Source: Coleofasciculus sp. LEGE 07092 | Lineage (GTDB): Bacteria > Cyanobacteriota > Cyanobacteriia > Cyanobacteriales > Coleofasciculaceae | NCBI RefSeq assembly: GCF_015207375.1 | Contig: NZ_JADEWY010000013.1 | Coordinates: 1-64,000, forward strand | Reading direction: 5' to 3' | DNA length: 64,000 bases | Part shown: in pieces, positions 32,212-41,143 of the stretch | How positions within the stretch are numbered: position 1 is the first letter of the stretch | Layout of the letters: each line of letters opens with the position of its first letter | Position numbers and translations under genes: made by a program | Notes under the pieces: model-generated | Databases searched by the model: none | Seen by the model: the letters and a program-made list of their open reading frames with translations, nothing else | What the model was told of the DNA's origin: nothing

Positions 32212-33315
32212 ATGATAGGGCGATCACTTCAGGCATCGAAACAAGGTATTCAGTTAGCCAAGCAAGCTTTAATCAGCAAAAGGTTAAAGCAGAAGGATTT
32301 AATCGGTTTTGTGTGTCAGAGTCGCCAGCCGATTTCTAAGTTCTTTACAGGTAAACCCGTTGATCGAGAAATCTTTGTGGGGATTTGCGAAAGGTTGGGG
32401 TTGAAGTGGGAGGAAATTGCTGAGGAGGGATTGAGCTCTCCCCCAACCTGTCTCCTGCAAGGAGAAGGGCGTAATTCTCCCCCCTTCCTTGATGAAAAGG
32501 CTTCGTTTTTTGCCATCCCTCCTCGTAGAGGAGACAGAGGGGAGTCAGGTTTGGATATCGATACTTTGGTGCAACAGGTACGCCAGCAGCGCCACGACAA
32601 AATTCAATATCAGTGTGGCACCATGCGGATGCTGGATATTTCTCAGCCTATTGCAATTTCAGATATCTACACCGATGTCAATATATTAGAGGAGATACCC
32701 AGTCAGCAATGGCGAGAGATTTCTGATCTAGTGCGAGATTTTAATCTAGAATCCGATAACTTTGACCGACTGGGACTTGGCAAGCGTCAGCAACGAGTAC
32801 CTGGGTTAGAGGCTGTGTCTCGGTACTCTAAACTAATGGTACTCGGTAAACCGGGGTCGGGTAAAAGCACATTTTTGCAGTGGGTAGCAATTAAGTGCGA
32901 TTTAGGCGAGTTTCAACCGAACCTAGTCCCGATATTTATCCGACTGAAAAACTTTGCTGATGATACCAGAAAAGACGACAGCAAATTCAGGTTATTGAAC
33001 TACATCAGTGAAGAGTTTTTTAGTTGTGGGATTGCAGAAAAATCGATAGTTGAAATAGTACTTAATCAAGGGAAAGCCTTAATTTTGTTAGATGGATTAG
33101 ATGAAGTGCGAGGTGATGATGGAGATAATATTTTAAAGCAAATACGAAGATTTCCCGAAACGTATTTCAAAAATAAATTAATTATAACTTGTAGAATTGC
33201 CGCCCTTAAATATTATTTTCATGGATTTACTAATATTGAAATTGAAGACACCTTATTATTACCCATTGCCGAAATTGAGAAGCGGAGGAATAAAAGCGCA
33301 TGGAAGAACTCATAA
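32212..33315 (+). CDS. HTH-NACHT NTPase, C-terminally truncated
   Basis: A 367-residue remnant of a larger cyanobacterial NLR-like protein. Residues about 8-70 are a helix-turn-helix-like domain (LKQKDLIGFVCQSRQPISKF, then ICERLGLKWEEIAEE). Residues about 75-113 come from an in-frame repeat insertion. Residues about 130-350 are most of a NACHT NTPase: Walker A GKPGSGKST, Walker B ALILLDGLDEV and sensor IITCRIAA. The usual continuation after the GFT..EI segment, plus winged-helix and C-terminal sensor repeats, is lost; the frame ends in an unrelated tail overlapping the start of the DUF29 gene by 16 bp. Intact relatives are regulators or anti-phage NLRs. This copy is probably non-functional, though ATP binding could remain. 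Confidence 0.8.
   Translation: MIGRSLQASKQGIQLAKQALISKRLKQKDLIGFVCQSRQPISKFFTGKPVDREIFVGICERLGLKWEEIAEEGLSSPPTCLLQGEGRNSPPFLDEKASFFAIPPRRGDRGESGLDIDTLVQQVRQQRHDKIQYQCGTMRMLDISQPIAISDIYTDVNILEEIPSQQWREISDLVRDFNLESDNFDRLGLGKRQQRVPGLEAVSRYSKLMVLGKPGSGKSTFLQWVAIKCDLGEFQPNLVPIFIRLKNFADDTRKDDSKFRLLNYISEEFFSCGIAEKSIVEIVLNQGKALILLDGLDEVRGDDGDNILKQIRRFPETYFKNKLIITCRIAALKYYFHGFTNIEIEDTLLLPIAEIEKRRNKSAWKNS
32435..32548 (+). repeat. REP-type palindrome inserted in-frame in the NACHT gene
   Basis: Contains CTCTCCCCCAACCTGTCTCC, GGAGAAGGG, and, about 80 bp on, CCCTCCTCGTAGAGGAGACAG followed by AGGGGAG. It is the same class as the intergenic hairpins at 27801 and 33831, but here read through in frame as a roughly 39-residue Pro/Gly/Arg-rich linker between HTH and NACHT. 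Confidence 0.6.
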
Positions 33316-33749
33316 CCTTAAAGGAATTTATCCAGCAAGGCAAAATCCCGGAAGCATTGGAACTTGTGGAAGAATTAGAGGAGATGAGCAAATCTGATAA
33401 ACTCAATAAAATATTTAGCTATAGCATCATTCTCTTATTACATTTAATTAAAAAAGCCGCCGAAAACCGCACCACTAAATCGTGGCAGGTTTCTATATTC
33501 AATTCGGTTAAGCAAATTCAACGCACGAATCGACGCCATAAGGCAAAAGGAACTTATTTAACCGAAGAGGAATTACGGGAAACCTTACAGGATGCTTATG
33601 AATCCGCCTTGAGAAATGCAGCCCTAGAAGCGTTCGAGGGAATTTATGAAACTGAAGAGCTCGGTGCAATGGTTAATCGAGAAGAACTTATGGAAATAGC
33701 AATGGATTTGATTCTAGAACGTCAATTCATTGATGGATTGTCCGAATAG
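33300..33749 (+). CDS. DUF29-family protein
   Basis: A 149-residue protein of the DUF29 family, which is common and multi-copy in cyanobacteria and of unknown function. Typical features are the start EELITLKEFIQQGKIPEALE, then KLNKIFSYSIILLLHLIKK, ENRTTKSWQVSIFNSVKQI and the C-terminal ELREALQD-like helix (ELRETLQDAYESAL). It is all-helical with no TM or catalytic motif. GGAGG lies 11 bases before the ATG. It overlaps the last 16 bp of the truncated NACHT frame, so the NACHT deletion endpoint probably lies just upstream of this gene. Confidence 0.85.
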   Translation: MEELITLKEFIQQGKIPEALELVEELEEMSKSDKLNKIFSYSIILLLHLIKKAAENRTTKSWQVSIFNSVKQIQRTNRRHKAKGTYLTEEELRETLQDAYESALRNAALEAFEGIYETEELGAMVNREELMEIAMDLILERQFIDGLSE

Positions 33750-33830
33750 CCAAACGCAGCCGAAAACTACGATTATGTTGAAATTAGCAATAATTTTACA
33801 ACTACAGCAAATTATTATCTGTCACTAGTT

Positions 33831-33858
33831 CCCCTTATCCCAACCTTGGGAGAAGGGG
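33831..33858. repeat. REP-type hairpin downstream of DUF29
   Basis: CCCCTT...CCCAA and TTGGG...AAGGGG form a two-part stem around a short loop, in the gap between the convergent DUF29 and larE genes. It may act as a terminator. Confidence 0.55.
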
Positions 33859-33892
33859 TTAGGGGATGAGACTGAAACCTCCGCCGCCCTTA

Positions 33893-34720
33893 TCAAACCT
33901 TCGCGCCCAATACTTCCCGATCTAACACTTGATTTAACTTCCCACTGCGATATCCTTCCAAATCCAGCGTCACATAGACAAAACCAAACCCTTGAAACGC
34001 CGATACTACAGTCGGCAAATCTACCGTCACAACAAACTCCTTAATCAGTTCCGGCGGTAACTCAATCCGTGCCGTATCCCCTTCAGAACGGACTCGCAGA
34101 TTAGAAAAACCTAACCGACGCAAATAAATCTCCGCACGCCCTACCCGTTGCAATTTGTCTACCGTAATTTCTTCCCCATAGGGAAAGCGCGAACTCAAAC
34201 AAGGTTGGGCGGGCTTATCCCACCAAGTCAGCCCTAACTGTTTTGAGAGTTGGCGCACTTCGGCTTTCGTAACCCCTACTTCAGCTAAAGGCGATCGCGC
34301 CCCTCTCTCCTTCGCCGCCTGAATTCCCGGACGATAATCCCGCAAATCATCGGCATTCACCCCATCCACTACATAGGGATAACCCCGTTTTCGTGCTAAC
34401 GGTTTGAGCGTGTCGTGAAGTTCACTTTTGCAAAAATAGCAGCGATTCACCGGGTTAGTCGTGTAATTAGGGTTATTCATCTCATAGGTTTGAATCACCT
34501 CATGGGGAATCCCAATCACCGCCGCTTGCATAGAGGCATCTTCCAGCTCTTCTGGTAACAGGGAAGGCGACTCCGCCGTTACTGCCAAAGCGCAATCGCC
34601 TAAAACATCATAGGCAATCTTAGCAATTAAGGTACTATCAACTCCCCCAGAATAGGCAATCAATGCCTGCTCCATCTCGGCAAATACTGTTTTGAGTTGT
34701 TCGAGTTTTTTCTCTAGCAT
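33893..34720 (-). CDS. larE: ATP-dependent sacrificial sulfur transferase LarE
   Basis: A 275-residue member of the LarE/PP-loop family. The PP-loop motif is AYSGGVDSTLIAK, and the family motif PCLSSRFPYG carries the sacrificial Cys. CYFCKSELHDTL is also characteristic. LarE donates sulfur to biosynthesis of the nickel-pincer nucleotide cofactor of lactate racemase. Cyanobacteria often have larE without larA, so the physiological acceptor may differ; no larA, larB or larC is seen here. The lactate/glycolate oxidase relic 2.1 kb away is a curious but unproven metabolic link. rnz lies upstream on the same strand with an 87-bp gap. Confidence 0.92.
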   Translation of the reverse strand: MLEKKLEQLKTVFAEMEQALIAYSGGVDSTLIAKIAYDVLGDCALAVTAESPSLLPEELEDASMQAAVIGIPHEVIQTYEMNNPNYTTNPVNRCYFCKSELHDTLKPLARKRGYPYVVDGVNADDLRDYRPGIQAAKERGARSPLAEVGVTKAEVRQLSKQLGLTWWDKPAQPCLSSRFPYGEEITVDKLQRVGRAEIYLRRLGFSNLRVRSEGDTARIELPPELIKEFVVTVDLPTVVSAFQGFGFVYVTLDLEGYRSGKLNQVLDREVLGAKV

Positions 34721-34807
34721 AGTTCACTACTAATCTTTTTCCTAACTGGCAGAAGGAAAGTCTTGGAGCGATCGCACCTGTATTACAGACTATCCCCACT
34801 TTTCCCA

Positions 34808-35770
34808 TTAACGGCTACCTACCTGCACCAATTCCTCGGCACGCCGTCGCGGTATCTCGTAGGTGAAAAAATCATACGCCAGGACTGTATTGGGAAAAAT
34901 AGCCCGTGCTTCCTGGAGCAAATCGTTTAATTGAATATCATTTCCGGGTGCATAGCGAGGGCTGAAATGGGTCAAAATGAGCTGTTTCGCGCCAGCACCC
35001 AACGCGACTTGGGCTGCCATGGTTGACGTTGAGTGTAAGCGGTCAAATGCTAACTGAGCATCTTGGTGAGAAAAGGTCGCTTCATGAATCACCACGTCAG
35101 CATCTTGTGCCAGTGCTACAGCTCCTTCACAGTAAACCGTATCCGTGCAGTATGCGAATTTACGCCCTATTTCGGGTTCGCCACACAACTCACTTCCCCG
35201 AATCTGACGCCCATCAGTTAGCGTTACGGTTTCCCCACGCTTGAGCCTACCGTAGACGGGACCAGAGGGAATACCCATTGCTTTTGCCTTTTCCACATCA
35301 AAGCGCCCCGGACGGTCTTTTTCTACCACTCGGTAGCCAAAAGACTGCACCCGATGCTTGAGGTTTTCGCAGCTAACGATAAATTCCTCATCTTCATAGA
35401 TAATGCCAGGGGTGACAGTATGAACCTGAACCGGGAAGGAAAAGTGGGTGTGAGAGTATTTTCCACAAGCTTTCAGGTACTCATGAAGACCGGTAGGACC
35501 ATAAATATCGACTCGCTCGACATTACCCGCCAAACCACAACTAGCCAGTAACCCCATCAAACCAAAGATATGATCGCCGTGCAGGTGGGTGATAAAAATG
35601 CGGCGTAGCTGGCTGCTTTTTAGTTCACTACGCAGTAGCTGATGCTGAGTGCCTTCACCACAGTCAAACAGCCAAAATTCTGCCCGTTGGGGCAACCGCA
35701 GCGCTACACTCGACACATTGCGCGATCGCGTCGGTACTCCTGAGCTAGTTCCTAAAAATGTAATCTGCAC
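34808..35770 (-). CDS. rnz: ribonuclease Z (tRNA 3'-processing endonuclease)
   Basis: A 320-residue short-form RNase Z (tRNase ZS), a metallo-beta-lactamase-fold enzyme that cuts tRNA precursors 3' of the discriminator base. The N-terminus [19 protein letters not shown] and the zinc motif [11 protein letters not shown] are diagnostic. Further ligands are visible in [11 protein letters not shown] and [10 protein letters not shown]. The length is normal. It is transcribed towards larE. The last gene before the restriction-modification remnant starts 135 bp away on the other strand. Confidence 0.96.
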   Translation of the reverse strand: MQITFLGTSSGVPTRSRNVSSVALRLPQRAEFWLFDCGEGTQHQLLRSELKSSQLRRIFITHLHGDHIFGLMGLLASCGLAGNVERVDIYGPTGLHEYLKACGKYSHTHFSFPVQVHTVTPGIIYEDEEFIVSCENLKHRVQSFGYRVVEKDRPGRFDVEKAKAMGIPSGPVYGRLKRGETVTLTDGRQIRGSELCGEPEIGRKFAYCTDTVYCEGAVALAQDADVVIHEATFSHQDAQLAFDRLHSTSTMAAQVALGAGAKQLILTHFSPRYAPGNDIQLNDLLQEARAIFPNTVLAYDFFTYEIPRRRAEELVQVGSR

Positions 35771-35905
35771 CGGCTTTGCCCTTCAACTTCCCTCCTTCCC
35801 TATGGTACACAGCAACGGAGATCGAGGGTGTCCGTATCTCCGTCATTGCTTGACTTCTGTGCATTCTTGACTAATACTATAGTCTTCAATGTACTCGAAT
35901 AGCGA

Positions 35906-36334
35906 ATGTTCTACTACTACGGCAGAAAGAAACAAATAGCAAAATATTACCCCTCTCCTAACTTTGATACCCTCATAGAACCGTTTGCAGGTTCAGCCGC
36001 TTATTCACTATACGGGGAGAATTGGAAAAAGGAAGTTATTCTCATTGAGAGAGATGAGCGAGTTTCTGAGATTTGGCAGTGGTTGATCGAGGAGGCAACG
36101 CCATCCAAAATCAGCAGCCTCCCTGATTTAGAGATTGGTGAAAAGAGTTCCGAATTCCTTCACATTATTCATGCTGCCACCAAAATGGCTTTTCACTACA
36201 AAACTATTAAAGTAACCCCTGTTTTAGCCAGAAATTGGGAGATCAGTAAACGATACATGGCACAAAATTTATTTAAGGTTAAGCATTGGAGAATTATTAA
36301 CGCGGATTACCTCCTAGCTCCTACAGTTGATTAA
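35906..36334 (+). pseudogene. D12-class adenine-N6 DNA methyltransferase, 3'-truncated
   Basis: 142 residues match the N-terminal half of Dam/D12-type methyltransferases: YYYGRKKQIAKYYPSPNFD, then the SAM-binding motif LIEPFAGSAAYSLY and the acidic strand VILIERDE. The family continues to the catalytic DPPY motif soon after the NADYLLAP segment, but here a TAA follows directly, so DPPY and the target-recognition region are missing. It must be inactive. It ends tail-to-tail with the remnant on the opposite strand at 36331, and next to a C-protein-like regulator, which together outline a decayed type II restriction-modification locus. Confidence 0.8.
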
Positions 36335-36441
36335 ATAACTTCTAAAAAGCTATTGGCTTGCTCTAGTGCAGATTTAATATGCTGGATATTCACTTCAAAT
36401 CCACAATAAATATTGAATTCAGGGTTGATGATATAAATCAT
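36331..36441 (-). pseudogene. 36-residue frame overlapping the regulator gene; possible endonuclease relic
   Basis: The ATG at 36441 lies within the last codons of the upstream HTH gene (23-bp overlap) and the frame reads MIYIINPEFNIYCGFEV..., ending with TAA at 36331. A C gene overlapping the start of the restriction endonuclease gene is the classical arrangement of type II systems with controller proteins. This short frame may be the 5' end plus 3' scar of the nuclease gene. No nuclease motif remains, so identity rests on position only. Confidence 0.4.
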
Positions 36442-36664
36442 CTAGGGTTTGTTCTACTTCGGCAATCAAGCTACTGGCTGTGGTATTTAAAGATTTTGAT
36501 ATCTCAAACAAAACGGACAAGGTAGGAGACTTCAAACCCCGCTCAATTTGGCTAACGTAAGTGCGGTGAATTCCGGCTCTGTCAGCCAGTTCTTCTTGAG
36601 AAATCTTTGCTCTTGTTCTGTATTTAGCTACAACTCTACCTAAAGCCTTATTAATGTCTGTCAT
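36419..36664 (-). CDS. XRE-family regulator resembling restriction-modification C proteins
   Basis: An 81-residue single-domain HTH protein. The helix-turn-helix is KISQEELADRAGIHRTYVSQ, followed by IERGLKSPTLSVLFEISKSL, which is the consensus of controller (C) proteins of type II restriction-modification systems. ATG 36664 is used; an upstream TTG would add 18 unlikely residues covering the operator. Directly upstream is a palindrome matching the C-box pattern GACTNNNAGTC (36689-36699), consistent with autoregulation. Its partners, a methyltransferase and a putative endonuclease frame, are both broken. The regulator itself looks intact and may still bind DNA. Confidence 0.82.
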   Translation of the reverse strand: MTDINKALGRVVAKYRTRAKISQEELADRAGIHRTYVSQIERGLKSPTLSVLFEISKSLNTTASSLIAEVEQTLDDLYHQP

Positions 36665-36687
36665 GCCGAAAAATATCTCAGAAAGAG

Positions 36688-36706
36688 AGACTACCAGTCT
36701 ACAGAC
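36688..36706 (-). promoter_or_regulatory. C-box-like operator upstream of the C-protein gene
   Basis: Two overlapping perfect palindromes on the plus strand: AGACT-ACC-AGTCT (36688-36700) and GTCT-AC-AGAC (36697-36706), 24-42 bases upstream of the regulator ATG. The first contains GACTNNNAGTC, the pattern reported for C-protein operators. Confidence 0.65.
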
Positions 36707-37040
36707 AATAGTATTCAAGCTATTCGTCTAGCGGCTACGGGTTGACTCCCCCAAAGTTCAAGGGGGTGTAGAGAACCGACATTGGGGATTGCACCCCACA
36801 CCCTGGACGCGACACGATGAGTCATCATTCAACCCCTCTAGCCGATTGACACAAAATGTGCTAGAAGTAAGCGAATCAATCGTGCTTCCAAAAGTAAAAC
36901 GTTTGAAAAAGAATAATCAATCCGTGCGGATTTGGTGTTAAGAGTCTTGAACGAAGTAATTTAGCGCTTGCCTTTAGTTACAATTCAATGGCTGCAATTC
37001 CGAAAACGAAACCTATAGTCGTGTGAGGAAATAATCAAAG
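36707..37040. other. intergenic region with hairpin
   Basis: About 330 bp between divergent genes. CCCCC (36748-36752) and GGGGG (36762-36766) form a short stem in a segment (CTAGCGGCTACGGGTTGACT) that superficially recalls a tRNA 5' half but has no T-arm. The last 100 bp should contain the promoter of the SpoIID-like gene; GAGGAAA precedes its start. Confidence 0.4.
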
Positions 37041-38195
37041 ATGGCATCTAGACGTGTCCCTGTCTCACTGGTATCTCTACTCAAGCAGATGATGTTGTTT
37101 GGAGGGCGGCATTGGTTGCTCTCCTTTTTAGTGTGGATCGTTTTAGTCGGTCCAGCTCAAGCCGCGATGGAACTGCGGGTGGCAATTCAAGAGGGTGTCA
37201 GTCGAGTGAAAGTGGGGAGTTCCACCAAAGCGATTGTCCGTGATAGTGCGGGGCAGGCGGTGGGAGAATTGAAGGCGATGAATGGCTTTAATGCCCAATC
37301 TAGAAGTGGTAGCGTCACCCTGGGAAGTTTGCGTTCGGGTGCATTGTCGATTGAACCGACTGATAATGGTTTTGTCTGGATTGGCGATCGCTGGTATCGG
37401 GGACGTACTCGACTCGTGGCGACTGGCGGCGGTTTGATTGCCGTTAACCAGGTTGATTTAGATCAGTACCTCTACAGCGTGATCGGCTCGGAAATGAGTT
37501 CCAGTTGGCCCCTAGAAGCTTTGAAAGCTCAAGCAGTTGCTGCCCGTACCTATGCGCTTAACCAACGGGCTAAGTCAGGAAATGGCATCTACGATGTCGG
37601 TGACACGACAAAATGGCAAGTTTACAAAGGACTGGAAGCAGAAGCGACAAGCACTCAGCAAGCTGTAAATGACACCTCAGGTCAGATCATGACCTATAGT
37701 GGTGAGCCGATTCTGGCAGTCTTCCACTCATCCTCTGGAGGACATACAGAAAATGTGGAAGATGTATGGAGTCAACCTCTACCTTACCTACGGGGTGTTC
37801 CCGATTACGATATAGGTGCGCCCGTCTATCAGTGGATGCAATCCTTTTCTAGTGGAGAACTTAGCCGTAGAATTGGTGGTGTTGGTACAGTAACGTCGAT
37901 GACGCCAGAAAGTACGACTCCGAACGGACGCATTGCCACGATGCGGGTGCAAGGTACTGGTGGCAGCAAGCGCGTTAAAGGGAATGACCTCCGCAGCGCA
38001 CTCGGTCTAAAAAGTACCTTATTCACCGTCTCTAAAACAGGTGGTAGCTTCCAAATCAATGGTCGGGGTTACGGTCATGGTTTGGGTTTGAGCCAGTGGG
38101 GAGCCCATAATTTAGCGGCTCAAGGTACGAACTACCAACAGATTTTGGGTCACTACTACCAACAAGCGACTCTCTCCCAGATGCAGTCTCGCTAA
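37041..38195 (+). CDS. SpoIID/LytB-domain exported protein
   Basis: A 384-residue protein with an N-terminal signal peptide or anchor (HWLLSFLVWIVLVGPAQAA). Residues about 40-130 are a beta-rich N-terminal region. Residues about 130-375 form the SpoIID domain: DLDQYLYSVIGSEMSSSWP, LKAQAVAARTYALNQ, FHSSSGGHTENVEDVW, and the C-terminal GRGYGHGLGLSQWGAHNLA. SpoIID of Bacillus is a lytic transglycosylase acting on peptidoglycan, and LytB-type homologues enhance amidases. In non-sporulating cyanobacteria a role in cell-wall remodelling is inferred. The Glu in GSEMSS corresponds to the catalytic region. Monocistronic, followed by a strong hairpin. Confidence 0.93.
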   Translation: MASRRVPVSLVSLLKQMMLFGGRHWLLSFLVWIVLVGPAQAAMELRVAIQEGVSRVKVGSSTKAIVRDSAGQAVGELKAMNGFNAQSRSGSVTLGSLRSGALSIEPTDNGFVWIGDRWYRGRTRLVATGGGLIAVNQVDLDQYLYSVIGSEMSSSWPLEALKAQAVAARTYALNQRAKSGNGIYDVGDTTKWQVYKGLEAEATSTQQAVNDTSGQIMTYSGEPILAVFHSSSGGHTENVEDVWSQPLPYLRGVPDYDIGAPVYQWMQSFSSGELSRRIGGVGTVTSMTPESTTPNGRIATMRVQGTGGSKRVKGNDLRSALGLKSTLFTVSKTGGSFQINGRGYGHGLGLSQWGAHNLAAQGTNYQQILGHYYQQATLSQMQSR

Positions 38196-38206
38196 AGGTT
38201 TAGCTC

Positions 38207-38231
38207 ATCCCACGACATTTAGTCGTGGGAT
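38207..38231. repeat. perfect 10-bp hairpin, IS200/IS605-end-like or terminator
   Basis: ATCCCACGAC (38207-38216) and GTCGTGGGAT (38222-38231) with the loop ATTTA, 11 bp after the SpoIID stop codon. Hairpins of this sequence type resemble those at IS200/IS605 ends; no transposase or omega-RNA sequence is adjacent, so it may simply terminate transcription. Confidence 0.55.
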
Positions 38232-38695
38232 CTCACGTCATTGGTCATTGGTCATTTGGTGGGTTAACGGAAGTCATGAACTGCCCCGTATCAAATTAAG
38301 AAACAGTTATTATCTTAATTTATATTAACTAGAGATTAAATTTATATTAAATATCTTGATTTCCTAACTCTTTCTTATTTATCATTGAATTGAAAACAAC
38401 AAGCTATCTACTATCAAATTTGGTGGATACCTCCCCCTAAATATCTAAAGATTGCTAGGATTCCAGATAGGCTTTGTGGGTGTAATTGCCTTGATTTAGG
38501 TGGGAGATAAGGGGGAATTGATTTGGATTTGATGGTGGTTTTACAGTTTTGAAAGTACTCTGAATAGAAACTCAAACAATGTTCTTGAGCAAGCTGTGTT
38601 CAGTTTTTAAACTGTCACAGTTTAACCTTAAAAGTAGGCATCCTACTTTTGAATATTAGTCAAACTGATCCAATCCAGGGTTCGACGCAATTCCT
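38232..38695. other. AT-rich intergenic region
   Basis: About 460 bp of AT-rich sequence before the hybrid kinase gene. No frame longer than 60 codons, no clear hairpin or repeat. An AAGTAGG...CCTACTT inverted pair around 38632-38647 (AAAGTAGGCATCCTACTTT) lies about 50 bp before the start codon and could be an operator. Confidence 0.45.
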
Positions 38696-40849
38696 ATGTT
38701 ATCGGTGCTAAACTCTTCTCTCAATCCTGTCCCTAAATCTTTGAGAATTCTCATTGTAGCAGACAGTTGTGAATCGACGAAACTCATTGAGGATTTATTA
38801 TCAGAATCTCAATTAGGACGTTCATTCGTTTTTAAAAAAGTTGACTGTCTTAGACAAGCGCTAGTGATTTTAAACCAAGAAGAATTTGATATTCTTTTAC
38901 TAGCGATTTCACTACCAGACAGTCAAGAACTTGATATCGTCACTCGGCTGAAAGCCTGGGGATTTACTATTCCCATTGTTGTGTTAACGACACGGGAGGA
39001 TAGAGAATTAGCTCTTCAATTTATTCAAGCGGGCGTACAAGATTATCTCGTCACAGGAAACGTCAACGGTTCTCTGTTAATTCGTTCATTGCACTATGCG
39101 ATTGAGCGCCAGCAAACGCGAGAAACTCTGCGGATTAGTGAAGAACGATATCGCTCAGTCCTAGATAATGTCAAAGAAGTCGTTTTTCAAACGGATGGGA
39201 GAGGAAATTGGACATTCCTTAATGCAGCTTGGACAGAAATTACCAACTTCTCCATTGCTGAAAGTCTAGGTCAATGTTTTTTAAATTATATCTACTCGGA
39301 TGATTACTCCAAGGGTTTAGAAACATTTCAGTCCCTTATAACTGGAACAACGAACTCCTGTCGCCATACCGTTCGCTGTCTAACCCAATCCGGCGAAATT
39401 CGCTGGCTAGAAGTGAATGCACGCATCACTTTTGCCCCAAATGGAATGATTTCTGGTTCTACAGGGACGCTCAATGATATTACAGAACAAGTTTTAACGC
39501 AGTTAGCGTTACAGATTTCTGAAGAACGATTGCAAATGGCGTTGTCAGGCAGTGATTTAGGATTGTGGGATTGGAACTTAAGCACAGGAGAAGCCTATTT
39601 TAACCCACAATGGAAGACAATGCTAGGGTATGCAATAGAAGAAATTGACGACAATTTTCAAGCCTTTGAACAGCTTGTTCATCCCGCAGATTGGATTAGG
39701 GTCAAGGCAGCATTAAACGCCTATATGGACGGTTTAATCCCCGTCTACGAAGTGGAATTTCGGATGCGGTGCAGAACGGGGGAATGGAAGTGGATTTTGT
39801 CCCGTGGCAAGGTTTTTGAGTGGGATGATAGGGGTAAAGCCGTGCGAATGACGGGAACCCATCGAGATATTAGCGATCGCAAAGAAGCAGAAGAAGCGTT
39901 GCGTCAGTCAGAAGCAGGGGAACGGGAAAAAGCTCATCAGTTAGAAATAACCTTGCATGAACTTAAAACAACCCAGTCGCAGCTTATCCAAACTCAAAAA
40001 ATGGCATCCCTGGGACAGTTAGTTGCTGGTATTGCGCACGAAATCAATAATCCGGTGTGCTTCATCTCTGGCAATATTAACTTTGTCAATCAATACGGTT
40101 TTGAACTCCTGAAGTTGATCGAGCTTTATCAACAAAATTACCCCGACTCGTTCTCCCAAATTCAAGATGAAATAGAAGAGGTTGAGCTTGATTTTATTAA
40201 GGCAGATTTACCCAAAGCCCTTCGTTCAATTCGAGAAGGGGTCAATCGCATTCAAGAAATTGTCCGGTCTTTACAGTATTTTTCACACCTTAATGAAGCG
40301 CAAATGAAAGCAACCAACCTTCACCAGGGATTAGATAGTACGCTGATGATTTTACAGAACCGCCTCAAAAAACAGCCTAATCGACCTGCAATTGAGATTA
40401 TTAAAGAGTTGGGCGAGTTACCTAAAGTTGAGTGCTATCCCGCTCAAATCAATCAGGTGTTTCTGAATCTTTTGAATAATGCAATTGATGCCATAGAGGA
40501 GAGATTTCAGGAGGATTCCTCCTTTACACCAGAGATTCAGATTAGTATGACCGTTTCTAACGTCCAAGCTTCGGTTATCATTCGCATTGCTGACAATGGT
40601 TGTGGTATTCCTGTCAGCTTCCAAGAACACCTGTTTGAACCCTTTTTTACGACGAAATCTGTTGGGCAGGGAACAGGATTAGGGTTAGCAACCAGCTATC
40701 AAATTATCGAAAAGCATCACGGGACAATTGGGTTTAACTCGCAACTTGGAAAAGGAACAGAGTTTTTGATGGAAATTCCTGTAAGTATCGGCAATCAAAC
40801 TGAACAAATGGATGAGATTCAAGGATTGACTAAAGCCATAAGTGCTTGA
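38696..40849 (+). CDS. sensor histidine kinase with degenerate receiver and PAS domains
   Basis: A 717-residue soluble kinase. Residues about 17-135 are a receiver-like domain lacking the acceptor: the Asp position is Ala70 (LLLAISLPDS) and the conserved Lys is Thr120 (DYLVTG). Two PAS/PAC units follow (about 150-270, with FQTDGRGNWTFLNAAWTEIT; about 275-405, with WDWNLSTGEAYFNPQWKTML). A short coiled coil leads into a kinase core with the H-box AHEINNPV, N-box NLLNNAIDAIEE, G1 DNGCGIP and GTGLGLATSYQI. The kinase core is complete. No TM segments are seen. The pseudo-receiver may be a constitutive interaction domain. The cognate regulator is not nearby. Confidence 0.94.
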   Translation: MLSVLNSSLNPVPKSLRILIVADSCESTKLIEDLLSESQLGRSFVFKKVDCLRQALVILNQEEFDILLLAISLPDSQELDIVTRLKAWGFTIPIVVLTTREDRELALQFIQAGVQDYLVTGNVNGSLLIRSLHYAIERQQTRETLRISEERYRSVLDNVKEVVFQTDGRGNWTFLNAAWTEITNFSIAESLGQCFLNYIYSDDYSKGLETFQSLITGTTNSCRHTVRCLTQSGEIRWLEVNARITFAPNGMISGSTGTLNDITEQVLTQLALQISEERLQMALSGSDLGLWDWNLSTGEAYFNPQWKTMLGYAIEEIDDNFQAFEQLVHPADWIRVKAALNAYMDGLIPVYEVEFRMRCRTGEWKWILSRGKVFEWDDRGKAVRMTGTHRDISDRKEAEEALRQSEAGEREKAHQLEITLHELKTTQSQLIQTQKMASLGQLVAGIAHEINNPVCFISGNINFVNQYGFELLKLIELYQQNYPDSFSQIQDEIEEVELDFIKADLPKALRSIREGVNRIQEIVRSLQYFSHLNEAQMKATNLHQGLDSTLMILQNRLKKQPNRPAIEIIKELGELPKVECYPAQINQVFLNLLNNAIDAIEERFQEDSSFTPEIQISMTVSNVQASVIIRIADNGCGIPVSFQEHLFEPFFTTKSVGQGTGLGLATSYQIIEKHHGTIGFNSQLGKGTEFLMEIPVSIGNQTEQMDEIQGLTKAISA

Positions 40850-41143
40850 AATTAGCTGGCGTTCATTAATTATGACATTGGGGTGTTTCTCATCGCGCAC
40901 TATTCATTCATCGTCACAGCCGTTTACATTCAATTAATTTGACAAGTGTTATAGAGTGAGCCCGGATTTTTGTAGTAAAAACTACAGTTATATATCTGGG
41001 TTTGATTATGATAATCTTAGCGGATTTATCAGAGTCTTGTGTTTATCTTTAAGTTAGCAACTCAGGCGGAGCTTTAGCCCGGACACTCCATAATCTAATA
41101 TCACTAATTGCGTAAATCTTGAAAAATTCATCAAGGAATTTTT

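Noticed and set aside
36725-36770. Possible tRNA-like sequence (CTAGCGGCTACGGGTTGACT)
   Set aside because: No matching acceptor 3' strand or T-arm follows; only a short C5/G5 hairpin is present.
38207-38231. IS200/IS605 insertion suggested by the terminal hairpin
   Set aside because: No TnpA or TnpB sequence and no second end were found nearby; listed only as a hairpin.
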